Source of the DNA: Elmis aenea | Lineage: Eukaryota > Arthropoda > Insecta > Coleoptera > Elmidae | Assembly: GCA_947652605.1 (NCBI GenBank) | Contig: OX393583.1 | Coordinates: 10,333,222 to 10,397,221 of the forward strand | DNA length: 64,000 bases | Direction: 5' to 3' | In this document: positions 1-10,081 of the stretch, piece after piece | Position numbering within the stretch: the first letter of the stretch is position 1 | Layout: the number at the start of each line of letters is the position of its first letter | The notes under the pieces: generated by a model | What the model was told of the DNA's origin: nothing | What the model saw: the letters and a program-made list of their open reading frames with translations, nothing else | Database searches by the model: none | Made by a program: the position numbers and the translations under genes

Positions 1-164
1 AAGTCCAGAAATTTAAAAAATGGCTGCACCTAGGTATAGGGAATGCTATTAAAAGTCCCTCTAATATACCGCGTTTAATCCAAAAACGCAATAAAAATTA
101 GACCATTGTAATTGAAATAAGAAAGTAGATATCAACTTCCAGTATTTGCGGAAGTGCCGCCGTG

Positions 165-1101
165 TTAACCCGCCATCGGTCGCGTGGGGCGAGTGAACGC
201 CCAGAGATATTAACAATTCTCAATATTTTTTAAATTAATAAATATTAAGATACGCCGCTTCGTCTACCTTCATACATCGATAGGCGCCACTGTTTACGCA
301 CAACACCCCTCAGTTCGCACTTTGCGTTTGATGCACAGTGGACATTTGTCACACGAAGAGGCGTCAATTGACCCCACACGACCGTTTGCGTTAGAAAATA
401 GTTTGTTTGTGTTTTTGAAAAATGGTTTCTCGACTAGAATTACGTCTATTGAAGTGGTAAGAAGAGGTTAGTGATGAAGAAAAAATTGTTGGGGGTGAAG
501 AAGACGAGGAGGATGGCGGTGATAAAGAAACAACGCAAAATAACTCACATGATACCAAGCATGATACGGAGACAGAAAAAGAGTACATTTCGGAACATGA
601 AGATCTGTCTAGTAGTCAGGAAGACATTCCATTATCACAAATTAATTCAATTTCTGTAAAAAAAAATGTGTGCCCGAGACACAGTAAAATAATTTTTAAC
701 AATTGCACTGATAATTTAAAGTGAATTTTGAAGGCTGATTAGATCTACCTAATTTTTTGATATTTGTTTTTATTGTTTTTGAGTATAACTTTGTTATTTA
801 TTTCTATTATTAAAAAGAGTTTAGTTTTGTTATTTTGAAGAGTTTTTATGTTATGTTTTTCTAAAGAAAGACCAAAAACAAAAAATATGTTCCTATTTCA
901 GTTATATAAATTTTGAAAGACTTTAATAAAGATATTTTTAGTAAAGTTTATGTTTTATTGTTAAGAACAGTCTTTTAGACCAAAGCAACTAAAAATAAAC
1001 ATAAATATTTAAAAAATTTGCAATATTTGGATTGAAGGCGTTGACTGACCCCAAGCGACCGACGGCGTTACAAAAATGTAGCGCGACCGATGGCGGGTTA
1101 A
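165..1101. mobile_element. piggyBac-type element, internally deleted, both ends intact
   Basis: Both ends are exact inverted copies: it opens TTAACCCGCCATCGGTCGCG at 165 and closes with the reverse complement at 1101, each including the TTAA target that piggyBac elements duplicate. At about 0.94 kb it is far too short for a full transposase (family about 600 residues). Two subterminal blocks repeat in direct orientation (361-394 and 1037-1070; both start GGCGT, share TGACCCCA, ACGACC/GCGACC and end GCGTTA). These may be transposase-recognition sites, which is inference. The perfect ends suggest fairly recent mobilisation in trans. Confidence 0.9.
422..724 (+). pseudogene. piggyBac transposase remnant: N-terminal acidic region fused to C-terminus
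   Basis: An ATG at 422 opens a frame that meets TAA after 12 codons and then stays open to TGA at 722-724. The readable part begins with an acidic stretch (EEVSDEEKIV, then runs of E and D), as in the disordered N-terminus of piggyBac transposases, with SSSQEDIPLSQI further on. It then jumps to VCPRHSKIIFNNC, which resembles the Cys/His-rich C-terminal end of the family. The catalytic DDD core is missing, so about 500 codons appear to have been deleted internally while the frame was kept. It sits centrally inside the 165-1101 element. Assignment to the family rests on the element ends plus these two short segments; the product cannot be active. Confidence 0.7.
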
Positions 1102-1329
1102 AAATATTTTTCTTAAACAGATCATGTCATTATGGTCATAAACAAAATTTCAGATTATCACCCTCTTTCATTTTCCATATATTTTTAATGCACAATTCCA
1201 ATCAATCACCCTGTATACTGTACATGAAAATGATTTTAAAACACATTTCTGTGACATTTCAAGACCATTATTAGATAATACCTATAACACTAACTCTGCA
1301 TGCTATTTGTAAAATAGCTAACCAGGCAA

Positions 1330-1850
1330 GGTCACGATATGTTGTCGCTAGAATCTGATCAAGGCTGTGTTTATTGCATCAAGCACATCAAAACTAAATG
1401 TTTTGCAGAGTTATACGTGCCTGGCCATTTCCTTCTTTAAAAACGAAACCCCTGTAAAAGCGCCATGATTTGAGAAGCTGTGGTATATATATTATAACTT
1501 AATCTATGCGACTTGCATAGGCGTTTAACATATGTGTATGGAAAACCATTTTTATAAGGGCCTCGTTTATCGCGTTTTTCTCCCGTTTAAGATTTCTTCA
1601 AAAAACAATTTTACTTGCAAAGGATGCGCACATTGGTAAACAGAAGAATTTCGATTTTATCTCTGACGGATTCATGGCCAACGCGATCGCAAAAATTACC
1701 TTTATTATTCAACTTTTCAGCTTTTCCCCTATATTTTTGAAGGAAATGGCCAGTGGCACGTATAACTCTGCAAAACATTTTGTTTTGATATCCTTGATGC
1801 AATAAACACAGACTTGAACGGATTCTAGCGACAACCTAATATCGTGACCG
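1330..1850. mobile_element. Foldback element, imperfect palindrome
   Basis: GGTCACGATATGTTGTCGCT near 1330 is mirrored by the inverted segment ending ATATCGTGACC at 1849. The arms stay complementary for about 200 bp (both contain TGTTTATTGCATCAAG or its complement). A single arm of the same family is at 31495-31850. No clear target duplication was seen, and there is no coding signal. Confidence 0.65.
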
Positions 1851-2280
1851 TCCCTTGTAAGTTAAATAATTAAAAACAGTTTGGGGTGTGCTGATGATAA
1901 ATATAAAGTAACTTAATCAATTTAACGTCAAAAATGTATGGAGCAGACTAAAGGTTGACAGAGAATCACTAAAAAAAATATTAAAAAATTTACAAAAAAA
2001 ATCGTTTCACAATCGCAAAATTTAAAAAAAAAAGCGACCGGTATTAAAAACTATAGTTTCTTTAATTTTTGTTATATGTCGGCCTAAGAGCTTTAGCAAT
2101 GTTCATTTACATGCACCTCCCTACCTACTTTGCTAGTTTCGTCTGTCATAGACGTTAGGTTTTTGCCAGCCACTCTGGCTAGTGACTCTCCGTCTAAAAG
2201 TTAATGCGTGGAGTCACCGGTCGCGTGACTTTTAGGCTATCTCTAAAAGAGGAACAAAAAAGTACCTACAATATTACGTT

Positions 2281-2480
2281 CTAAAGTTTGTTGGTTATTG
2301 GTGGATGCAATACAATTTGACTTTGCTTGTGGATTCCCTCGAATTTGTTTTGTGTACACTTGGGGTCAAAAGTAACAGTGTTACAACCAACCCCAATCAT
2401 TGTTTTCACTTGCAAATGTTCACTCTTAGCACATAATTGGTGGTTTTCTTCGTAGATGAGAACATACAAAACTTGTCGGA
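2281..2480 (-). repeat. Dispersed repeat, copy 1 (inverted mate at 63850-63985)
   Basis: About 150 bp here match 63850-63985 in inverted orientation with only a handful of differences. Both copies carry an open frame reading YVLIYEEN, then KCTQNK, on the matching strand (minus here, plus there). The differences I can list are mostly amino-acid changing, so there is no sign of purifying selection. I do not recognise the family. A separate short plus-strand frame at 2624-2836 next to it is equally unassigned. Confidence 0.6.
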
Positions 2481-2861
2481 CTAATTTTCCAATTTTTTGT
2501 ATTTTTTTGTTTCACATTTTTGGATATTTTTCATTTTGCTAATGTGTATTTTGAAATCAAATATTAATTTTGTTGATGAATACTAAGATATTTACCTACT
2601 GCTTATGAGCTGTGTAAATTATTTTGCCGTTACAACTTACCCCGATCATTGTTACTTTTAGCCCCACACTGAAGTTGGAAGTAACAGCTGTCTTACTACA
2701 GAAAAAAACAAATTTCTCACATATGCCTTACGAAACATATGAAATAAACATTTTGGATGGAAGACTAATATCCAATCTATCAATAAATCAATTAGGATGT
2801 AAAAAACTTGTCATACTTTATGAGAAATTAAAATAAAAACAAAAAAATTTTACCTTCATCC

Positions 2862-3950
2862 CCAGTCTATCCTACTTAAATTGCATTTTTTTTATTATTT
2901 TATTTATAATTGGTTGAGTTAAAAAACCTTTTTTAATTAATATTTAAGGTTCTCCACGATACATTTTATTACTTTAGAATCGTTCAGTTAAAGAATCCAG
3001 AGATAGAAATGCAGTTGGTTTAATATTAGAAGGATAAAGCGTTAAGTTATGGCAGTGCTGGTGGAAAGTATTTAAATCCTCTGAAATATTTGTTCGCTGG
3101 TTCCCGGCGCGGCGCAAGTTATCCCGAACGCAGTATTATAATTTAAGGGTAGAAACAAAAGCAACCTAAGATGCAATTAAAATCCTGAGATTTCTATTGG
3201 CTCTTTCGTTTGCTCCGATTTTCGTCCTTACCTCTGTGAAAATAAGCGTCCGTTTGCTACAAAAGCCTCATAACGGCCTCCTAACATTTTGCTTAATGTT
3301 TCCCATTTATAAAGTTCATCTTGAGTTTTAATTCTGTACGTCATATGTTGAAACAAGAAAGAGAAATCAGATGAACGCCCGTGCAGAGTGAAAGGGAGAA
3401 CATCTCGCAGGCATTTTTAAGCGAAATTGTGTATACTTCGTATTACACAAACAGAACTTTAAGCAAAATACATAGTAATTTTATGTATCCAACGAAAATT
3501 TAGCTTTCTGCAAATAAGTCTGGTAATTTGGTAAGGAAATTACTGTTTATTTTAGAAAGTTTGGTGCGCGATGGCGGAGGAGCTTTCGGGATATTAGCAA
3601 GGTTATTGCAAAGAAGATAGACATTAATCATAAAAAGTTCTTCATCATTCCGTGCCTCATCTCAACTTCAACGAGTGATGTGCGTTGTACGGTACACACA
3701 CAGCATTTAAAACACCTTCCTCTCTCAATCATACACAGCCTGCTTAAACTTTTTTAACTCTCAAAACAATTTAAAAGCTGTATGTAATTGGACAAGATGT
3801 TGTGTTATACAACATGAATGAAATCGAGTCACGTGCAGTCAATCCATTGAAATAGTTCAGGAAGTTACAGTACCCGCTTCCAGAATTTTAAATATGTGAC
3901 TAATTCGTTACGCAATTTCGCAAAAAGTTTCAATAAATATTATTATACAG
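2862..3950. other. No recognisable feature
   Basis: AT-rich sequence with no long open frame, no terminal repeats and no match to other parts of the window that I could see. It may be single-copy non-coding DNA. Confidence 0.4.
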
Positions 3951-3954
3951 TTTG

Positions 3955-4103
3955 TACAAAAAGCACCGTAACAGATCAAATATCGTCTTGTGACAGTTTT
4001 ACAAAAACAGTTGTAAATAAAAGTTGTTTGTGGTTATTAACTACATAACCAAAGTTATTTTCGACAATACCCAGTGTTTTGTTTTTGAGCACCGAGACGT
4101 AAC
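3955..4103. repeat. Foldback arm fragment (same family as 31855-32000 and 57940-58108)
   Basis: Contains AGTTGTTTGTGGTTATTAAC and CAGTGTTTTGTTTTTG, which recur at 31915-31990, 52268-52340 and, inverted, at 55345-55400 and 57960-58040. It is a solitary arm without its partner. Confidence 0.55.
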
Positions 4104-4117
4104 TTTTGTTTTATATA

Positions 4118-4803
4118 CAGGGTGTTCCAGATTACATTTCCAGCAGGGGAATCTCGCTTATTATAGGAGATACAGATTTGCTTAAATTAGATGAATTATT
4201 CCCAAGTATGAGAGGAGATACAATCAATTTTTAAAAGTAGAAAAATCCTCGTACTTCAGATGTTATAGCAAAAAATATGAAAATGTCGATTTTCTTTTTT
4301 CTCTCATAACTTTTTTGTTTTAATCATTAGATCTATTTTATTCATACTTTCTTGGGGTACCTTTTAATGAAAAATGTAACTGTTATTTTAGATTTTTTTA
4401 ACACTTGCCATTTTTGAGATATTACCGAGGATATTAGGTAGGTACCCTTAACTTGATTTTTTCTTAGGGGCCGCGAAGCTGGCTGGGGAGTAGTTAAAGG
4501 TGCTTATTTTTCTCTTTTTAATGAGATATTTAGTGACAGTATAAGTGACATTAGGCTGGGCAGTTGTCATAGCATAATTCCAAGGCACTACAGATTTTTG
4601 TCAAAACGCGTTTTGTAATTGCTTAATTTTTAGTTATTGGAAAACGAAAAAGTAATATTGATTACATTTATGGATACAGAATTTTTTTCTCTACAAAAAA
4701 CGTATTTGCACTTTGTTTCTAAAATAATTAGGGGAGCAAGAATACGACTTTTAAAATTTTACCATTGAAATTGCTATGTTGCGTGATCCGAGTCTACACC
4801 CTG
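4118..4803. mobile_element. Putative CAGGGTGT-ended element
   Basis: Begins CAGGGTGTTCC just after TATA and ends ACACCCTG before TATT. Only the first 8 or so bases of the ends are complementary, so it may be two unrelated solo ends rather than one element. The first 75 bp match, inverted, a solo arm at 23602-23670. Confidence 0.4.
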
Positions 4804-5254
4804 TATTAGGAGTAGGTAGTTTATTAGGTGTGCTCATATAGGTTTCACTATTATATACTCTTAATTAATTTTGAAAACGTTTTGTTTTTTCATTAATATA
4901 ATGATAAGAGCGACACTACAGCACATTTACTATGAACATTTCTGCTAAACTTTTTTATACATAGGACGTACAAGAAAAATATACATGGTTCAAAACAGTA
5001 ATTAACTATACAAATTTTAGTAATTTAGGGTCTAAAATGAAAGAATTGTTCACAATAGAAAATAATAAATGTTGTAGGAAAAGATAAACCTTATAGGGTA
5101 TGATTTTTATTTAATAAAATTGTTGTCACAACCTTTTCAACTGTAGCTATTCTTTGCACCCCAATGCGGGTTGTGTTTAAAACTTTAGACAAGTTTTAAT
5201 ACGTTGAAAACCACAGTTCCTATCTTATAAAACTTAATATCTTAAAACGTACTT

Positions 5255-5496
5255 GTGTTCACTAAAATTACTTAAGTACTTTGCACTGTACTGCAGTATT
5301 TTACAAAGTACTTAAGTAATTGTTATGGAGTGAAGCACTAATACAAGTAATAAGTACCAGTATTTTCACCGAAATACTTGAGATTCGAGTTCTAAGTAAC
5401 TAATTTTAAAATGTACTGCAGTACAAGTCTTAAGTACCGGAAAATTACTTGAAAAAGTACTGAAGTAAAACAATACTTAAGTAACGTCCAGCTCTG
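5255..5496. mobile_element. hAT-type terminus with AAGTACTT subterminal motifs
   Basis: Read on the minus strand the segment starts CAGAGCTGGACGTTACTTAA at 5496, like many hAT ends. It is followed by dense repeats of ACTTAAGTA, AAGTACTT and TACTGCAGTA. Such subterminal clusters are typical transposase-binding arrays. The other end of the element was not found. Confidence 0.55.
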
Positions 5497-6351
5497 CACC
5501 CAATATAAGCATCTATTCTGCAACACGATAGAGTTCTTTAGTTTAATGACGCACTTTTTAGTTTCCTTCGAATTTTTATACTTGCACTAACATTGCCAAC
5601 AAATCCCTAATGATCGTTTTAATTGAGGCCATCTATCAACCAACAATAATCTATATATTATGTGTATTGTGTTCAAATTCGTCGGTACATCTATCCATCC
5701 CTGTTCGGTAGACGGGGACACGACACCCAACGCCGGTATTAGACGTCTAGCTTGTGGTTTCCCTTCGACGTTAAGGTTATTGGAAAATCAAATTAAAATT
5801 AGTTAAGTAACGACGTTCGCTCAACAATGAAGATAATTAATGTAATATATTTGGAAAAAATCCGTCATAAATTTGGGCGGTAGCTGGTCCGCGGTTGCGC
5901 ATCGATTTTATGGCGTAATTTGAATTAGCTCCGTATCGTCAATTTATTAATCTGCACATTAATAATGGATGAGCTTTAATTATATCTGCGCTGAATGCGT
6001 TGATTGTATTTATTTAAACAAAATAATGGGAAGCAATAATTATTTTGTAATAATTGCGATTTAACTAAATGTCTGTTAATTATTAGGTACTTCATTTGAA
6101 CACATTTTTAATTCTAGATTTATGAACTCTTTGTGAAGTGTAGCACAGTCCATATCTAAAAGTTGTTGCAGCAGTTCAGAAAAATTAAAATTTCAAAAGT
6201 TAAGATACTTTATTAGTCAATTAATTGGTTCATAGGAAATTTGCCGATTTTTGGTAGGTATCTCTTTTTATGAATTAGCAATTAAGTCAGGACGTTATTC
6301 AACCTTTTTATAGTTTTTAAAAATAAGTAGTGTTCAATTCTAATACAATTT
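5497..6351. other. No recognisable feature
   Basis: AT-rich sequence without open frames, inverted repeats or repeats shared elsewhere in the window; apparently ordinary non-coding DNA. Confidence 0.4.
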
Positions 6352-6720
6352 CAGTAGAACCTCGATTATCCGCACCTCGATTATACGAATTTTCGATTAT
6401 ACGAATCGAAATTTTTTTCGCTAGGTATCTATTAAAATTAGTTTGTCTCAATATTCTCCGACGGCCATTTTCTTTAAATACTCTTTATTATTACCGCTGT
6501 GTCATCAAAAAGAAAACGTGTTGTGCTGATAAGCTAGATATAATCAATTGCTTGAAAAGGGGTGATTCAAGACGGTTTACAAATATGACGTTGGTCCCTC
6601 AACAATCTTGGGTATAAAAAATAAATTGAAGATATTATGCAGTTCACCAATCGTATAATGTCAGAGGATGGTAGTTCGGAGCGTAAAAAGCTAATTTAAA
6701 GCAAAAATCAATCATTGATT
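6352..6720 (+). mobile_element. pogo/Tigger-type element, 5' end only
   Basis: Starts CAGTAGAACCTCGATTATCC, the characteristic pogo/Tigger terminal repeat, followed by further CTCGATTATACGAA repeats. It continues into CENP-B-like coding remnants. The 3' terminal repeat is absent, so only the left part survives. Confidence 0.75.
6499..6699 (+). pseudogene. pogo/Tigger transposase remnant, CENP-B-type HTH region
   Basis: Three overlapping frames together give the start of a Tigger-like transposase: SSKRKRVVL at about 6500, DKLDIINCLKRGDS at about 6522-6570, then YDVGPSTILGIKNKLK at about 6583-6630, and FTNRIMSEDGSSERKKL before TAA at 6697. This matches the CENP-B N-terminal DNA-binding fold (psq-type HTH, consensus VGxSTIxxIKK). 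Two frameshifts break it, and the second HTH and the DDE domain are missing. It lies just behind a matching pogo end, which supports the identification. Confidence 0.7.
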
Positions 6721-6826
6721 ATTTTAATTCGCAATAATTAAAATTAAAGTTATAATGTACACATACATATTTTAATAAAAATATTCACAATATGTAGATA
6801 TATTTTTCTCTATCCTTTTGAATATA

Positions 6827-7440
6827 CAGGGTGTGTATAAATTGGCGGAAGCGCTACACGTGACGTTTTTCGTAAAATTCTAAGTCAAAATGCTTGAAAC
6901 AAAAATGTTGTACCTATGGCCTCAGAAACTATTTAAAGAAAAAAAAAATTGCCAACATTGCATACATTGATTTGCGTTTAGACATTTTTTTATCAGCAAT
7001 TTTTACTTTGGTGTTTACAATTTTTGTTCGAACTGAAAGCCTTCAGTTCGTAAACATAGCTGCAAACTTTTGGGTATCGTAAAACACAAACTAGAAATGA
7101 TTACGAGAAAAACAGAGATGACAGCTAATGACAATGTTGCCATGTGTATAATTTTCATTGAAATCAGTGATTTACATATTTTCAACACCAATTTTTGAAA
7201 GGAAGAACACAATATCTAGGAAAAAATACTATTCGAAATTTATTTTTATTCCAAATTGCAGCTTTTTCATTTGCAAGTATTAAATAATAACGCTTATTAA
7301 AGGACTAATTGTAAAAACTTTGAGGACCTCTTGCAGACACAGCAAGCATGGTACAACATTTTTGTATTAAGATTTTCGACTTAAAATTTTACGAAGAACA
7401 TCGCCACGTGTAGCGCTTCCGCCAATTTTTACACACCCTG
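6827..7440. mobile_element. CAGGGTGTG foldback element, TATA target duplication
   Basis: Begins CAGGGTGTGTATAAATTGGC and ends GCCAATTTTTACACACCCTG, flanked by TATA on both sides (6823-6826, 7441-7444). The arms are complementary for about 90 bp (GGCGGAAGCGCTACACGTG and its mirror). A second copy lies at 39562-40446. Short open frames inside recur in both copies but show no known domain. Confidence 0.85.
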
Positions 7441-7451
7441 TATAGAGAACA

Positions 7452-7766
7452 ATTAAAGATAAAATCTGTTGAAACGAAAATACAAGAAAGACAGCTGGGA
7501 AGGTTGGGTCACATTTATAGGATGAAAGAAGAAAGGTTAACCAGAAAAGCCCATGAAGCAAGATCACAGGAAAAAACAAAAGACGGATTCCGAGAAAAAC
7601 CTGGCAAGACGAAGTTAAAAAAGCAGCAACGGATAGTGACATCAAATGGAAAGACATAAAAAGGCTAGCACAAGACAGAAAAACATGGAAAAAAGTCAGC
7701 ACAGCACAACTCAACATCCTACACCTAACAGTAGGACTCATGGTTAAACAAATAAATTATAAATAA
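7452..7766 (+). pseudogene. RTE-like LINE, C-terminal tail of the reverse transcriptase protein
   Basis: Reads QERQLGRLGHIYRMKEERL, then after a frameshift near 7580 RRIPRKTWQDEVKKAA and LAQDRKTWKKVS, ending with TAA at 7764. The pattern LGRLGHxxRM...RxxxRKTWxDxV...DRxxWK is the conserved tail of RTE-like endonuclease/reverse transcriptase LINE proteins. No RT core is present, so this is a 5'-truncated, frameshifted copy. A shorter copy of the same tail is at 43403-43520. Confidence 0.7.
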
Positions 7767-8612
7767 AGATAAAAGGTTTACTTTAGTAATTGTTTTAATA
7801 AAGAATTGTTTTAATGTTTTTTTCTTACTTCTCAAAACAATAACGTGTCTTTCACTGGACTTTTAAAACCGGGAAATACACGATAACCAAGTCGCTCTTT
7901 ACTAGTACGATAAGTCTTGAAATGCAGTGTTTGCTACAACCCTACAACTGAGTTCACTTACTTGTGAGTGTTTACCTGAGAAATTATTGATATGTACTGT
8001 GTTCATCATACATATTTAGATTCACCTATATTTAACGAGTGAAATTCGTTACAGCAATACACACATTTAAAAATTAATTTTGATATGTATTTGAACGCCG
8101 CGCCATAGCACAATTAGTGGGATAGGAGAGAACAATGCAAATACGAATTCGATGCGTGGATGCAGTTTGAGCAAACATTGTTACATGTATAAGCCAATTA
8201 TACAAATACCAACATAGGTGTGGAATGCAAATCGATATTTAAATTTCATAAAAATAATCCTTAACGATAAACATACAATTACATAATAATATAATCACCG
8301 CAAACAGACTAAATTATCAATAATTATTTATGTGGGAACAATACTTTAGTTGTTAAACCTTAAACTTAATAAAATACTTTATATTTGATGCAGAAAAGTC
8401 GAAATAAAACAATTGAAGTTGGTTATCGTTTTTTTTTCCATGGCAACCTTGATTTTCATCTTAAGATTTTGTTTTTTTTTAGGTTATTTCGCTTATTTAT
8501 GAAAAAAGACAGATAAAATATTATATCGTTGTAAAGAGAAAAGAATAATGTTTAAATCTAAGTCATCGCCTACTAAGATTGCCATTTAAAAAAAAAGTTG
8601 TTTTGTCAAATA
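7767..8612. other. No recognisable feature
   Basis: Non-coding AT-rich sequence between a LINE tail and a foldback; nothing recurrent or coding seen. Confidence 0.4.
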
Positions 8613-9394
8613 CAGTGTGAGGCATCACTTATGACACCCCCACTTATTTTGTTATTGGAAAGAGTTATCAAAAAAAGTTTCAAATAAATGTTGTTTGATA
8701 CACTATTTCCCAAAATATTGTCATGTCAATTTTTTGTTTTCTTTTGTTTTTTTAGAAGTTACGGCACCATATTTGTTTTTTTTAAATGGCACCATACATA
8801 TTTTTTTATACGGTTTGAAAGAAATTTTTTTTCTCTTTCCAACGCACTTAAACTTTTATACCCTTACATAACAAAATTTTTAAGAAAATCGCAAAAGAAC
8901 TATTTTGTTTTAAAAGCATACGGTATTAATTAATTTACATCAGTAGGGGTTGAAAATAATACAGAACAATAAAAAATATATTACAGTAGTTTTGTGTTAA
9001 CCGTTGTAATCTTATGAACTTCTTTCAAAATCTTTTCCCCTTTGGTATCATTTTCAAAGACTGCTAATGTAAATTAATTAATACCGTACGCTTTTAAAAC
9101 AAAATTGTTCTTTTGCGATTTTCTTAAAAATTTTGTTATGTAAGGGTATAAAAGTTTAAGTGCGTTGGAAAGAGAAAGAAAATGTCTTTCAAACCGTATA
9201 AAAAAATATGTATGGTGCCATTTAAAAAAAACAAATATGGTGCCGTAACTCCTAAAAAAACAAAAGAAAACAAAAAATTGACATGACAATATTTTGGGAA
9301 ATAGCGTATCAAACAACTTTTATTTGAAACTTTTTTTGATCATTCTTTCCAATAACAAAATAAGTGGGGGTGTCATAAGTGATGCCTCACCCTG
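8613..9394. mobile_element. CAGTGTGAGG foldback, near-perfect palindrome
   Basis: Starts CAGTGTGAGGCATCACTTAT after TA and ends GTGATGCCTCACCCTG before TATA. Each arm is about 330 bp. Because the arms mirror each other, the plus frame at 8688-8933 and the minus frame at 9074-9316 encode almost the same 80-residue peptide (MLFDTLFPKILSCQFF...). These are mirror shadows rather than a gene pair. A truncated relative is at 18384-18960. Confidence 0.85.
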
Positions 9395-10081
9395 TATATC
9401 GCACGGTAATTAATAAATAAAAATCAGACTATTGCCATCTTATAGCAATCAAAATCTACAAAACATTTATTTTTGCCGTTTTTGCGTATTCGCAACAATA
9501 GCCGAGATATTTGAGTTTAAATTTTTTTATCGATTTCGTTTTTTTCGGTATATCACGCAAGCCATGGAATTTTTAAACAAAAAAAGATCTTGTTTAAAAT
9601 ACACTCCTTAATAGCTAACTTTTGTCCCATTTAGTCAACCTTGTATTTTCATTATTTACGGAGATAGCAATAGTGTCCCATGGATAAGTACAACACCCTG
9701 AATAAAATATTTTTAGGTAAAGCATCTGACTGAAAATTTGCGGACGCTTGAAATATTCTCTCAATCACAATATTTACCACAATTTTTTTTAAATTGGATT
9801 TAAAATATTTTTATGAAAAACTTAAAGAGTCCACTTTTTTAGTAAAAATTCGGTTTTTATAATATTTACTCAAAATTGGTTCTCACGTTATTTATCACTG
9901 TAATTTAATTATCTTCAGTTCGTACAAATACGGTTTAAAAATTTTAGTTTACAAACAAAAACATTCATAGACTATATTTTGTCTTTGCCTTTGAATAAAT
10001 TGAATCAAGAAACAAACTTTTGCCTCACTTGTAGAATTTGTGTTCAATAAACTCATAAAATAGTCATATAATTGCACTGTA
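9395..10081. other. Non-coding spacer with solo CAGGGTG-type ends
   Basis: Holds a solo ACACCCTG near 9690 and otherwise nothing coding. It is probably made of decayed foldback fragments. Confidence 0.35.

Noticed and set aside
5154..5504. CACCCCAAT and CACCCAAT as the octamer duplication of the 5255-5496 hAT end
   Set aside because: The left occurrence is not followed by a recognisable hAT terminus and contains an extra base; probably chance.
8688..9316. Two 80-residue frames on opposite strands with nearly identical products
   Set aside because: They are mirror readings of the two arms of one palindrome; no domain and no independent evidence of coding.
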